From assembly GCF_900129905.1 (NCBI RefSeq), contig NZ_FQXG01000001.1, forward strand, positions 620,001 through 684,000: 64,000 nucleotides of DNA. The letters are read 5' to 3'. Positions 33,571-41,840 of the stretch are shown one piece after another. Position numbers and translations under genes: made by a program. Each line of letters opens with the position of its first letter. Position 1 is the first letter of the stretch. This DNA is from Ferrimonas marina (lineage in GTDB: Bacteria > Pseudomonadota > Gammaproteobacteria > Enterobacterales > Shewanellaceae). Below the pieces are notes generated by a model. The model was not told where the DNA came from and made no database searches. It worked only from the letters and a program-made list of their open reading frames with translations.

Positions 33571-34662
33571 TCAGAATCGGTAGGAGAGCGAGGTGGAGAC
33601 CGCCAAGCCCTGGTTTTCGATCGCCACGGTGAAGGGGTCAACCTGCTGCTGCTTTTCGGCGTAACGCTCGTACATCAGGCTGCCATCCCACTGCCAACGC
33701 CCCAACAGGGTTCGGCCTAGCCCCAGGCGCCAGCGGCTGTCCCAACCACCCAGGCGATCCACCGCCTGCTCCTGGCTGTAGCCCATCCGTAGCTCCCATT
33801 CGCGCCAGCGATAATCCGCCCCCAGCGCCACACGCCAGCTGTGGTTATGGCCTACCAACAGGCCAAACAGATCGGCGTAATCGCGGAATCGCACGCCCCG
33901 ATCCTCCCAGGCGGTGTGACTGATGGAGAGGTGGGTTTGCCACTGGTTTCGCAACTGGTAGCTGTGGGAAAGCACGGTCATGGACGGCAGGTCCAGATCG
34001 ATCTCTTCGTTACCAAACTGGGTCGGGGCACGCCAAAGCACACCGACACGGTGCTGGTCTCCCCGCCAGTGGCCACTGAGATTGAAACTGCTGCCGCTCA
34101 AACGGCCGCTTTGCTCCCAGCCCCGACAACCCAGCAGCCAGTGGCAATCGCCGGAGGTCAATTGATAGTCTGCCACCAGCCATTCTCCTCCCACGCCTAA
34201 GCTCCAGGCGCCCCAGGAGTGGGACAGTGACGGGGCCACCGACACCACGATGGGTTTAAGGCGGGCTTCCGCCTGGCCCAGGTAGCGGATCTGCGGCACC
34301 TGGATGTCCGCGGCGGTGCGGCTGTGGATCCCCAGGCCAAAGGACCACTGATCCTGTCGGTGCACCGCAAACATCGAGGGGATAGGATCCGTGGTCTGGT
34401 AGCCCAGCTCCGGCATCAGTGGCAGTTCGTAGTCGGTGGTGACCTGGTAGTTCACCACCGAGGCCAGCACCTGGCTCTCGCCCAGCCCCTGCATCGCCGC
34501 CGGCAGCTGGCTGGCCACGGTGGCATCGGTGGCTGCGGCGCCATTGGCGTTAGCCAAGGCTGTGGCGCTGGCCGACCACTCCCAGAAACCCAGCCCGGAG
34601 GCCGCCACTGAGGGCACAAACAGGCCGCCGCACAGCAGCAGAGCGTATCGTGATTGCGTCAT
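33571..34662 (-). CDS. FadL/OmpP1-family outer-membrane protein
   Basis: The 363-residue protein has a signal peptide (MTQSRYALLLCGGLFVPSVAASG). A FadL-like N-terminal stretch follows (WEWSASATALANANGAAATDATVASQLPAAM, in place of the usual NPAxM). Amphipathic beta-strands run to a terminal aromatic (AVSTSLSYRF). FadL proteins pass hydrophobic compounds such as long-chain fatty acids across the outer membrane. This member is shorter than E. coli FadL and the substrate is unknown. I used the ATG at 34662, which starts the signal peptide; the ribosome site is weak. Confidence 0.75.
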   Translation of the reverse strand: MTQSRYALLLCGGLFVPSVAASGLGFWEWSASATALANANGAAATDATVASQLPAAMQGLGESQVLASVVNYQVTTDYELPLMPELGYQTTDPIPSMFAVHRQDQWSFGLGIHSRTAADIQVPQIRYLGQAEARLKPIVVSVAPSLSHSWGAWSLGVGGEWLVADYQLTSGDCHWLLGCRGWEQSGRLSGSSFNLSGHWRGDQHRVGVLWRAPTQFGNEEIDLDLPSMTVLSHSYQLRNQWQTHLSISHTAWEDRGVRFRDYADLFGLLVGHNHSWRVALGADYRWREWELRMGYSQEQAVDRLGGWDSRWRLGLGRTLLGRWQWDGSLMYERYAEKQQQVDPFTVAIENQGLAVSTSLSYRF

Positions 34663-34784
34663 CGTTATCGTCGTTATTGGTTTTTTAGGCGGCGCAGTAT
34701 CGCAGAAGTGAAAGTCACCCGCCATCACCCAGCCACCAGACACTTAGACTCGCTGAACGCTGTTTCTCAGTGGATCTGTCGAAA

Positions 34785-34811
34785 GGTAAAAAGGGCAGCC
34801 AATGGCTGCCC
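34785..34811 (-). terminator. Terminator after the nucleoside hydrolase gene
   Basis: On the minus strand GGGCAGCC, loop ATT, GGCTGCCC is followed by TTTTTAC, 10 bp past the stop. It ends the hrpA-nucleoside hydrolase transcript. Confidence 0.85.
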
Positions 34812-34820
34812 TCATAACAC

Positions 34821-35891
34821 TCAGCGGTTGAAGTGCTCGCTGAGCAGCTGTAGAAACCGATCCGGGTCCATCTCCGTGACCCAGTTGATTCGGCTATCGG
34901 GATTGGGCGTGACCTCGACGGCATAGCCACGCTGCGGATCCATGGCCTCCAGGTCAATCTGGATGCTGACCGGTTCGCTGGCCAGCACCATGGCGGGATC
35001 TCGCATCGCCCCGACCAGAAGCGGATCTGCAGGAGTGAACTGATAACCGGCGTCGTCGCCGATAACCGGCACCAGCGCCGGGATCCGGGCCAGCACATGT
35101 TGGTCCCAACTGGCGGTCGCGGTAAAGAAGTCCGCCATGGCTGGGTTAGAATCGGTCACACCCTGCATCTGCTCGAACAGTACCGGGTTGCCGGTACGAC
35201 TGATGCTGCCCCCCTGGAAGGTCTGCTTAATCAGATCGGAGGAAAACAGTGTCATCGGGATCTGCTCCATCGCCATCAATGCGGCGCTGGCGCTCGGATC
35301 CATGTTCCAGTTGTAGGTGGTACGCAACACCCCATCATGCTCGACCCAACCACCCATCACATGGATATGTTCAATGCGACCTTGCAACTCTGGCTGTGCC
35401 TGCAGCACCGCTGCCAAGTCCGTCGGTGGCGCCAGCAACAGGATCTCCACCGCTTCGTGCTGTTTGAGCACCCGGCACAGCGCGTGGCGCAAAGCACTGT
35501 CTGAACGGGGCTGGTTCAGGTTAAGCTCACGCAGGCTGTCCGGGTCGAGGATCCCCTGCCCCTCCTGCTCGTAAGCCCGTGCCGCGGCGGAGGATTGGAT
35601 GGCAGGAAAATCCTCTGCCTGTCCACCACTGCCCACCACCACGGGAACCGCCTCCAGGCCGTGACTGGTCATCACCTGCTGTGCCAGTGCCTGCTTGCGG
35701 CTAGCGTGCATCACCGTACTGCCTACCAGCACCAGCCGATGCTCGGCATGGCCCATTAGCAGTTCCAGGGCGATGCGATCGTCCGGTTCCATGTCGGTGA
35801 TCACCACCAACGGCAGCGCTGAGGCCCAGCCTGACACCGCCAGTAGCGCAGCAGCCAGCCAGTAGCGGCTTGAGTCTTTCCCTGTCGACAC
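34821..35891 (-). CDS. Exported nucleoside hydrolase-like protein (IUNH family)
   Basis: The 356-residue protein begins MSTGKDSSRYWLAAALLAVSG, an export signal ending near SALP. It then has PLVVITDMEPDDRIAL, the Asp-rich calcium-binding motif of inosine-uridine nucleoside hydrolases. HVMGGWVEHDG and YNWNMDPSASAALMAM follow, also family signatures. A periplasmic location is unusual for a classic salvage enzyme. The start is a GTG one base after the hrpA stop, with AAGGAG inside the end of hrpA at ideal spacing, so translation is probably coupled. A terminator follows. Confidence 0.82.
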   Translation of the reverse strand: MSTGKDSSRYWLAAALLAVSGWASALPLVVITDMEPDDRIALELLMGHAEHRLVLVGSTVMHASRKQALAQQVMTSHGLEAVPVVVGSGGQAEDFPAIQSSAAARAYEQEGQGILDPDSLRELNLNQPRSDSALRHALCRVLKQHEAVEILLLAPPTDLAAVLQAQPELQGRIEHIHVMGGWVEHDGVLRTTYNWNMDPSASAALMAMEQIPMTLFSSDLIKQTFQGGSISRTGNPVLFEQMQGVTDSNPAMADFFTATASWDQHVLARIPALVPVIGDDAGYQFTPADPLLVGAMRDPAMVLASEPVSIQIDLEAMDPQRGYAVEVTPNPDSRINWVTEMDPDRFLQLLSEHFNR

Positions 35892-35892
35892 C

Positions 35893-38800
35893 CTACAGCT
35901 CCTTAATCGCATTAAGAATGCGCTTATCCGAGATGGGGTACTTAGTACCCAGGGTCTGGGCAAAGCAGGAGACCCGGAACTCCTCCAGCATCCAGCGGAT
36001 CTCTGCCAGGGCATCGGGTACAGCCTGGCCCTTGGGCACCTTGGCCAGGGCCTGACTGTAAGCCTGCTCCACCTTCTGGATCTTCATCAGCTGCAGCTTG
36101 TCCCGTTGCGGGTCCACCGGCAGTTTCTCTAGCCGCCGTTCGATCGCCTTGAGATAGCGGGCCAGATCGTCCATCCGATCCCAGCCGGTATCCGCAACAA
36201 AGCCCTTGTACACCAGCTTATCCAGGTGGGCCTGGATGTCCGACATGGCAAAGGCCATCTCCAGCGAGATCTTGCCCTTGAGCTTCTTGGCAATGGCGCC
36301 GCGGGTGGTCAGCACCTTCTCCACCTTGGTGCCGATGGCCACCACGGTGTCGCCCAACTCGGCCCGCACCTTCTCCCGCGCCGCCACAAAGCTTTGCTCG
36401 TTGGAGACCGCCAGGTTGTGGGTGGCCAGGATCTCATCGATGCCGGCGTCAATGCAGTCGGCGATCAACAGGTCGACCCGACCGAAGGGGTTAAAGTACA
36501 TCGCCAGCTTCGACTTGTTAGGCAGCTTCTGCTGCAGGTACTTCACCGGGTTGGGCACGTTGATCAGCAACAGCTTGCGTAAACCGGCCCGGCTGGCCTG
36601 CTTGGCCTTCTGTTCGGTATCGAACAGCTTCACCGCTACGCTGTCGCCCTCATCCACCAGCGCCGGGAACGCCTTGACGCTGTAGGCACCGCGCTTCTGC
36701 TCGTAGCTATGCGGCAGGGTACCCAGGGTCCAGTCGGTCAGGCCCGATTGCTCGATGCCAGAATCCGCCACCTTGGCGATCACCTGCTTCACCTTGCCCT
36801 TGAGCTGCTCCTTCAGCGCCAGCAGGTCCCGCCCCTGGCCCAGCAGACGGCCTTTGTCGTCCTCGACCTTAAAGTTGAACACCAGGTGCGCCGGCAGATC
36901 CGCCAGGTTGAAATCCTCCGGCTTGATGGCGGTACCGGACATGCGCAGGAACTGCTTGCACAGCGCCTCGAGCAGCGGCATCTCGAACGGGGTGATGTTG
37001 GCCAGCGCCGCGCTGGCGTAGTTGGGTGCCGGCACAAACTGTCGTCGCAGGTTCTTCGGCAGGGTCTTGATCAGCGCCACCACCAGCTCCTGGCGCAGCC
37101 CCGGTACCAGGTAATCAAAGCCCTCGCTCTGGTACTGGTTGAGCAGCGCGATGGGCAGGTGCAGCGATACCCCATCGTCTTCGGCACTGGGCTCAAACTG
37201 GTAGGACAGCGGCAGGGTGATGCTGTCCTGGGTCCAGAAATCCGGGAAATCGGTCTCGCCGATGTGGTCAGCATCGCGCTTCATCAGCTCCGACTTGGAG
37301 AAATCCAGCAGATCCGGGTTATCCCGCTTGGCCTTGCCCCACCAACCGGAGAACAGCTGACGGGTATAAACCCCCTCGCCCACCCGCTCGTCGTAGAAGG
37401 CACGCAGGGTTTCGTCGTCCACCAGGATGTCGCGGCGTCGGGATTTGTGCTCCAGCGACTCCACCTCGTCCAGCAATGCCAGGTTGCGCTTGAGGAACTT
37501 CTCCTCCAGCCCAAGCTCGCCATTGACCAGCGCCTCGCGCAGGAAGATCTGGCGCGACTCCACCGCATCAATGGGGCCGTACTGGACCTTGCGTTTGGGT
37601 ACGATCACCACGCCAAACAGGCTGACCTGCTCAAACGCCAGCACCGAGCCGGGCTTCTTCTCCCAGTGCGGTTCGCTGTGGCTCTTCTTCACCAGGTGGG
37701 TTGCCAGTGGCTCCACCCATTCGGGGTTGATCTTGGCCACGGTGCGGGCAAACAGCCGGCTGGTCTCGGTCAGCTCGGCGGCCATCAACCACTTGGGCGG
37801 CTTCTTGGCCAGCTTGGAGCCGGGGAACACATAGAACTTGGCGTTGCGCGCCCCCTTGAAGCTGCCATCGGACTCCTTCTGGCCGATGTGGGATAGCAGC
37901 CCCGCCAGCAGGGCCTGGTGGATCTCATCGTAACCGGCCCGCTCACCCAGGCTGATGTGGATATCCAGGTCATTCAGGCTCTGGCGCACCTGGGAGTAGA
38001 GATCCTGCCACTCCCGCACCCGCAGGTAGTTGAGAAACTCGCTCTTACACAGGCGGCGGAACTGATTCGAAGACAACGCCTTTTGCTGCTCGCGCAGGTA
38101 CTCCCACAGGTTGAGGAAGGCGATGAAGTCCGAGTCTTTGTCGGCAAAGCGGCTGTGCTTCTCATCCGCTGCCTGCTGGCGCTCGATAGGACGCTCGCGG
38201 GGATCCTGGATCGACAGGGCGGTGGCGATCACCATCACCTCGTTGACGCAGCCCTTGGGCTTGGCTTCCAGCACCATCCGGGCCAGACGGGGGTCAATGG
38301 GCAAGCGGGCCAGTTGGCGGCCCAGCTTGGTCATCTTCGGCTCACCCCGCGACAGGGTGATGGCCCCCAGCTCCACCAGCAGGTTCATGCCGTCGTTGAT
38401 ATGGCGGCCATCCGGCGGCTGCACGAAGGGAAAGGCACTGATGTCGCCCAGCCCCAGGTTGAGCATCTGCAGGATCACCGAGCCCAGATTAGTGCGCAGG
38501 ATCTCCGGATCGGTAAACTCCGGCCGGGATAGGAAATCCTCCTCGCTGTAGAGGCGGATGCAGATCCCTTCGGAGACCCGGCCACAACGACCGGCCCGCT
38601 GGTTGGCGCTGGCCTGGGACACCGGCTCAATCGGCAGGCGCTGCACCTTGGTGCGGTAGCTGTAGCGGCTGATCCGGGCGGTACCCGGGTCGATCACGTA
38701 CTTGATCCCCGGCACCGTCAGTGAGGTCTCCGCCACGTTGGTGGAGAGCACGATACGACGGCCGCCGTGGGGGGCGAAGATCCGCGCCTGCTCCGAGTGG

Positions 38801-39765
38801 GACAAACGGGCGTACAGCGGCAGGATCTCGGTATCCCGCAGGTTGCGCCGGTTCAGCGCGTCTGCGGCGTCGCGGATCTCCCGCTCGCCGTTCATAAAGA
38901 TCAGGATGTCCCCGGGCCCCTCGGCGCACAGTTCGTCCACCGCGGCGAAGATCCCCTCCATCGGATCCATGTCCGGCCCCTCCTCCCGAACCAGCGGCAG
39001 GTAGCGCTGCTCCACCGGGTAGGTACGGCCGGACACCTCGATCACCGGAGCATCGCCGAAGTGACGGGAGAAGCGCTCCACGTCGATGGTGGCAGAGGTA
39101 ATCACCACCTTGAGATCCGGACGCTTGGGCAGCAGTTGCTTAAGGTAGCCAAGGATAAAATCGATATTGAGGCTACGCTCGTGGGCCTCGTCAATGATGA
39201 TGGTGTCGTACTGGTCGAGCCAACGATCGTGCTGGATCTCCGCCAGCAGGATGCCGTCGGTCATCAGCTTGACGTAGCTGTCCTGGGAGGTCTGATCGGC
39301 AAAGCGGACCTTGAAGCCCACGTGCTGGCCCAGCTCCGACTCCAACTCCTGCGCCACCCGGCCGGCCACGGCGCGGGCAGCCAGTCGCCGTGGCTGGGTA
39401 TGGCCAATCAGGCCACGGGTGCCACGGCCCAGCTCGAGGCAGATCTTAGGCAACTGAGTGGTCTTACCGGACCCCGTTTCCCCCGCCACGATAACCACCT
39501 GATGCTCGGCGATGGCCTTGGCAATCTCCTCCCGCCGCTCCGACAACGGCAGGTCTGGGTAGCGGATGCTGGGCAGATCGATGGTGCGCTGGGCCACCCG
39601 TTGTTGGCTTTGATCTTTCAGCGCCAACAACTGCTCCTGCACCGCAGCGCGTTTGTCGGCGTCCTTGATCTTCTTCATACCCGCCAAACGCTTGCGAATT
39701 GTCGCTGCGTCGTTGGCCATGCAGTGGATAAGCTCTTGTGGCGAAAAGGGGTTGGTGTTGCTCAA
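35893..39765 (-). CDS. hrpA: ATP-dependent RNA helicase HrpA
   Basis: The 1290-residue DEAH-box helicase matches HrpA in length and order. Walker A is VIVAGETGSGKTTQLP and the DEAH motif is IIIDEAHERSLNIDF. SATIDVERFSRHF is motif III and QRAGRCGRVSEGICIRLY is motif VI. An OB-fold region and the long HrpA-specific C-terminal domain (DUF3418) follow. HrpA is a 3'-5' RNA helicase that rescues stalled ribosomes and affects fimbrial mRNA processing in enterics. Start at 39765 (MSNTNPFSPQELIHCM); an internal ATG 12 codons later is possible. It is co-transcribed with the nucleoside hydrolase gene. Confidence 0.95.
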   Translation of the reverse strand: MSNTNPFSPQELIHCMANDAATIRKRLAGMKKIKDADKRAAVQEQLLALKDQSQQRVAQRTIDLPSIRYPDLPLSERREEIAKAIAEHQVVIVAGETGSGKTTQLPKICLELGRGTRGLIGHTQPRRLAARAVAGRVAQELESELGQHVGFKVRFADQTSQDSYVKLMTDGILLAEIQHDRWLDQYDTIIIDEAHERSLNIDFILGYLKQLLPKRPDLKVVITSATIDVERFSRHFGDAPVIEVSGRTYPVEQRYLPLVREEGPDMDPMEGIFAAVDELCAEGPGDILIFMNGEREIRDAADALNRRNLRDTEILPLYARLSHSEQARIFAPHGGRRIVLSTNVAETSLTVPGIKYVIDPGTARISRYSYRTKVQRLPIEPVSQASANQRAGRCGRVSEGICIRLYSEEDFLSRPEFTDPEILRTNLGSVILQMLNLGLGDISAFPFVQPPDGRHINDGMNLLVELGAITLSRGEPKMTKLGRQLARLPIDPRLARMVLEAKPKGCVNEVMVIATALSIQDPRERPIERQQAADEKHSRFADKDSDFIAFLNLWEYLREQQKALSSNQFRRLCKSEFLNYLRVREWQDLYSQVRQSLNDLDIHISLGERAGYDEIHQALLAGLLSHIGQKESDGSFKGARNAKFYVFPGSKLAKKPPKWLMAAELTETSRLFARTVAKINPEWVEPLATHLVKKSHSEPHWEKKPGSVLAFEQVSLFGVVIVPKRKVQYGPIDAVESRQIFLREALVNGELGLEEKFLKRNLALLDEVESLEHKSRRRDILVDDETLRAFYDERVGEGVYTRQLFSGWWGKAKRDNPDLLDFSKSELMKRDADHIGETDFPDFWTQDSITLPLSYQFEPSAEDDGVSLHLPIALLNQYQSEGFDYLVPGLRQELVVALIKTLPKNLRRQFVPAPNYASAALANITPFEMPLLEALCKQFLRMSGTAIKPEDFNLADLPAHLVFNFKVEDDKGRLLGQGRDLLALKEQLKGKVKQVIAKVADSGIEQSGLTDWTLGTLPHSYEQKRGAYSVKAFPALVDEGDSVAVKLFDTEQKAKQASRAGLRKLLLINVPNPVKYLQQKLPNKSKLAMYFNPFGRVDLLIADCIDAGIDEILATHNLAVSNEQSFVAAREKVRAELGDTVVAIGTKVEKVLTTRGAIAKKLKGKISLEMAFAMSDIQAHLDKLVYKGFVADTGWDRMDDLARYLKAIERRLEKLPVDPQRDKLQLMKIQKVEQAYSQALAKVPKGQAVPDALAEIRWMLEEFRVSCFAQTLGTKYPISDKRILNAIKEL

Positions 39766-39948
39766 GACGGGTTCCTGGGGAAAAGTCGTTAACCGACCGA
39801 TCCTAGCAGTGGAAGCGGATCAGGTTAAGGGGTGAACCGGCACTGTCTCCCCATCTGACGCTTTTTTCTTCGTTATTCTCTCGGCAAAGCCGAGAGCCGG
39901 TGCTTTGCAGCTACCCTTACCAAGGTTCAACACGGCAAGGAGCAGCGG

Positions 39949-40224
39949 ATGCAGAGCGAGATCGCCAAAGAGCTGGCCCGATTGCGGGCCGAGCTGGCGG
40001 AGCTGGAGGCACAACAGGCGGCCCAGCCGGATTCCACATCACAGACAGAGCCTTTTGGGTCAGAGCCACTTGGATCAGAATCTGAGGGCCAGGAGAGTGA
40101 AACCCTGGAGCAGCAGCTGGAGGAGCTGGGCGGGTTGCTGCACAAGGAGCTGCGCCAGATCCCGACGGTCACCGCACTGGCAGTGTTTGCCCTGGGGATC
40201 CTGCTTGGCCGGGGGCTGCGCTGA
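39949..40224 (+). CDS. Small tail-anchored protein, YqjD/ElaB-like (DUF883 type)
   Basis: The 91-residue protein starts with a helical acidic/alanine segment (LARLRAELAELEAQQAA). It ends with a membrane helix and glycine-arginine tail (ALAVFALGILLGRGLR), as in ElaB/YqjD/YgaM proteins that tether ribosomes to the membrane in E. coli. It heads a three-gene operon with a YqjE-like protein, as yqjD does in enterics. AAGGAG precedes the ATG. Similarity in the soluble part is weak. Confidence 0.65.
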   Translation: MQSEIAKELARLRAELAELEAQQAAQPDSTSQTEPFGSEPLGSESEGQESETLEQQLEELGGLLHKELRQIPTVTALAVFALGILLGRGLR

Positions 40225-40230
40225 ACCGCC

Positions 40231-40692
40231 ATGAACATCCTCCTTCTCAAGCTGCAACTGCTGCTCAAAGCCGAACTGGCCCTGGCCAAGGCGGAGGCCC
40301 GCCGACGTACCCGCCAGGGGGTGATGATGGCGTTGAGCCTGATCTTCCTCGGTCTCGGCCTGGTCTTTGTCAATATCGGCCTTTACCAGGAGTTTGCCGA
40401 TGCCATGCTCAACGCCAGGGCGGCCTTCACCGTGGCGGCCATCAACCTGGCCTTTGCCGCAGTGCCGGCACTGCTGGTGCGACTGGACCGCCCCAACCCG
40501 GAAGAGCAGGCGATCCAGGCCTTTCGCGATCTGGCCTGGCAGGAGCTGTCCCAGCAGGGTAAGCAATGGCAAGACCAGGCCAAGGGGGTGAGCCAGCTGC
40601 TAAGCCTGGCGCAAGGCAAGGGCGGCAACGCCCTGGCCCTGGCGCCGCTGCTGGCCCTGCTCACCCGGCTATTAAAGAAGCGAGCCGGCTAG
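40231..40692 (+). CDS. YqjE/holin-superfamily III-like membrane protein
   Basis: The 153-residue protein has a basic amphipathic N-terminus, two central membrane helices (GVMMALSLIFLGLGLVFVNIGLY, AAFTVAAINLAFAAVPALLV) and a C-terminal cytosolic helix. This fits the YqjE/phage-holin-superfamily III (PF07332-like) pattern. It follows the YqjD-like gene by 6 bp, and its stop codon abuts the next ATG without a gap. Function in this family is not established. Confidence 0.68.
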   Translation: MNILLLKLQLLLKAELALAKAEARRRTRQGVMMALSLIFLGLGLVFVNIGLYQEFADAMLNARAAFTVAAINLAFAAVPALLVRLDRPNPEEQAIQAFRDLAWQELSQQGKQWQDQAKGVSQLLSLAQGKGGNALALAPLLALLTRLLKKRAG

Positions 40693-41775
40693 ATGCCCTC
40701 GCCGCTGCGCTTCAGCATCGCCCGGGTGGCCCAATGGTCGGTGTTCCTGGCGATCCTGGTGACGGCCCTGGTGGTGGGCAAGGCATTTCTTATCCCCCTG
40801 GCACTGGCCCTGCTGCTTTGGGTGTTGTTGGCGGCGGTGCGCAGTGCCATCGACGCGCTGTTTGCCCCCCACTGGCGCCCGCCCCGTGCTCTGGTGTTGC
40901 TGCTGGCCATCCTCGCTCTGCTCACCACTCACTGGATCCTCATTACTATCCTTAGCAGTCAGGCCGCCGACATAAGCTCCGCGCTACCCCGCTACCAGGC
41001 GGCACTGACCGAGCGCAGTGGCACCCTGCTGGATCAGTATGGTCTGGACGGCCTGCCCTCCCTCAATCACCTGCTCGACAGCCTGGACTTGGCGGCCATT
41101 CTGGCCTGGTTCGGTGACGCCGCCGGCTCCTTGATGTCCGATCTGGTGCTGATCCTGCTTTACCTTGGCTTCCTGTTGGCAGAGGAGCGTCGACTGGCTC
41201 AGAAACTGTCGCGGCTCACCCACGACCCCGACAAGGCCCATCGACTGCAGCAATTGGCCCAGGAGATCGCCCTGGCGGTGCAGCGCTACCTGGGGATCAA
41301 GACCGTTGTCAGCTTGCTCACCGGCCTCAGTTGCTACCTGCTGCTGTGGGCACTGGGGCTGGATTTCGCGCCGTTTTGGGGAGTGCTGATCTTCGCACTC
41401 AACTACATCCCCACGGTGGGCTCGCTGTTTGGCGTGCTGCTGCCCACCGGCCTCGCCCTGGTCCAGTTCAGTCAACCGGGCCCGGTGCTGCTGATCCTGC
41501 TGGGGCTGGGCGGCATCCAGTTTGTCATCGGCAACCTGATAGAGCCGGCCTTTACCGGCAAGTCGCTGAACATGAGTCCGCTGGGGATCATGCTGTCGCT
41601 GTCTTTCTGGGGCCTGGTTTGGGGACTGCCGGGCATGTTCCTGTCGGTGCCACTGATGGTGATCACCGGCCTGATCTGCGCACAATTTGATGGCCTGCGC
41701 TGGTTTGCGGTGCTGCTGTCAGAAGATGGCACTTTGATGGGGACACAACCCCAGTCCAGCTCCGCATCGAACTAG
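40693..41775 (+). CDS. AI-2E family transporter (PerM/YdiK-like)
   Basis: The 360-residue inner-membrane protein has about seven or eight hydrophobic segments. The family signature is in the C-terminal half: FWGVLIFALNYIPTVGSLFGVLLPT, then FVIGNLIEPAFTGKSLNMSPLGIMLSLSFWGLVWGLPGMFLSVPLM. Despite the name, most members have not been shown to carry AI-2, and some export ions or drugs. It begins directly after the stop of the YqjE-like gene and is the last gene of the operon. Confidence 0.88.
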   Translation: MPSPLRFSIARVAQWSVFLAILVTALVVGKAFLIPLALALLLWVLLAAVRSAIDALFAPHWRPPRALVLLLAILALLTTHWILITILSSQAADISSALPRYQAALTERSGTLLDQYGLDGLPSLNHLLDSLDLAAILAWFGDAAGSLMSDLVLILLYLGFLLAEERRLAQKLSRLTHDPDKAHRLQQLAQEIALAVQRYLGIKTVVSLLTGLSCYLLLWALGLDFAPFWGVLIFALNYIPTVGSLFGVLLPTGLALVQFSQPGPVLLILLGLGGIQFVIGNLIEPAFTGKSLNMSPLGIMLSLSFWGLVWGLPGMFLSVPLMVITGLICAQFDGLRWFAVLLSEDGTLMGTQPQSSSASN

Positions 41776-41840
41776 AACGGCAACCGACCATTCCGGCACG
41801 GTGCGTTTCAGGGGCTAATGCCGACTGGGAAAGTCACTGG

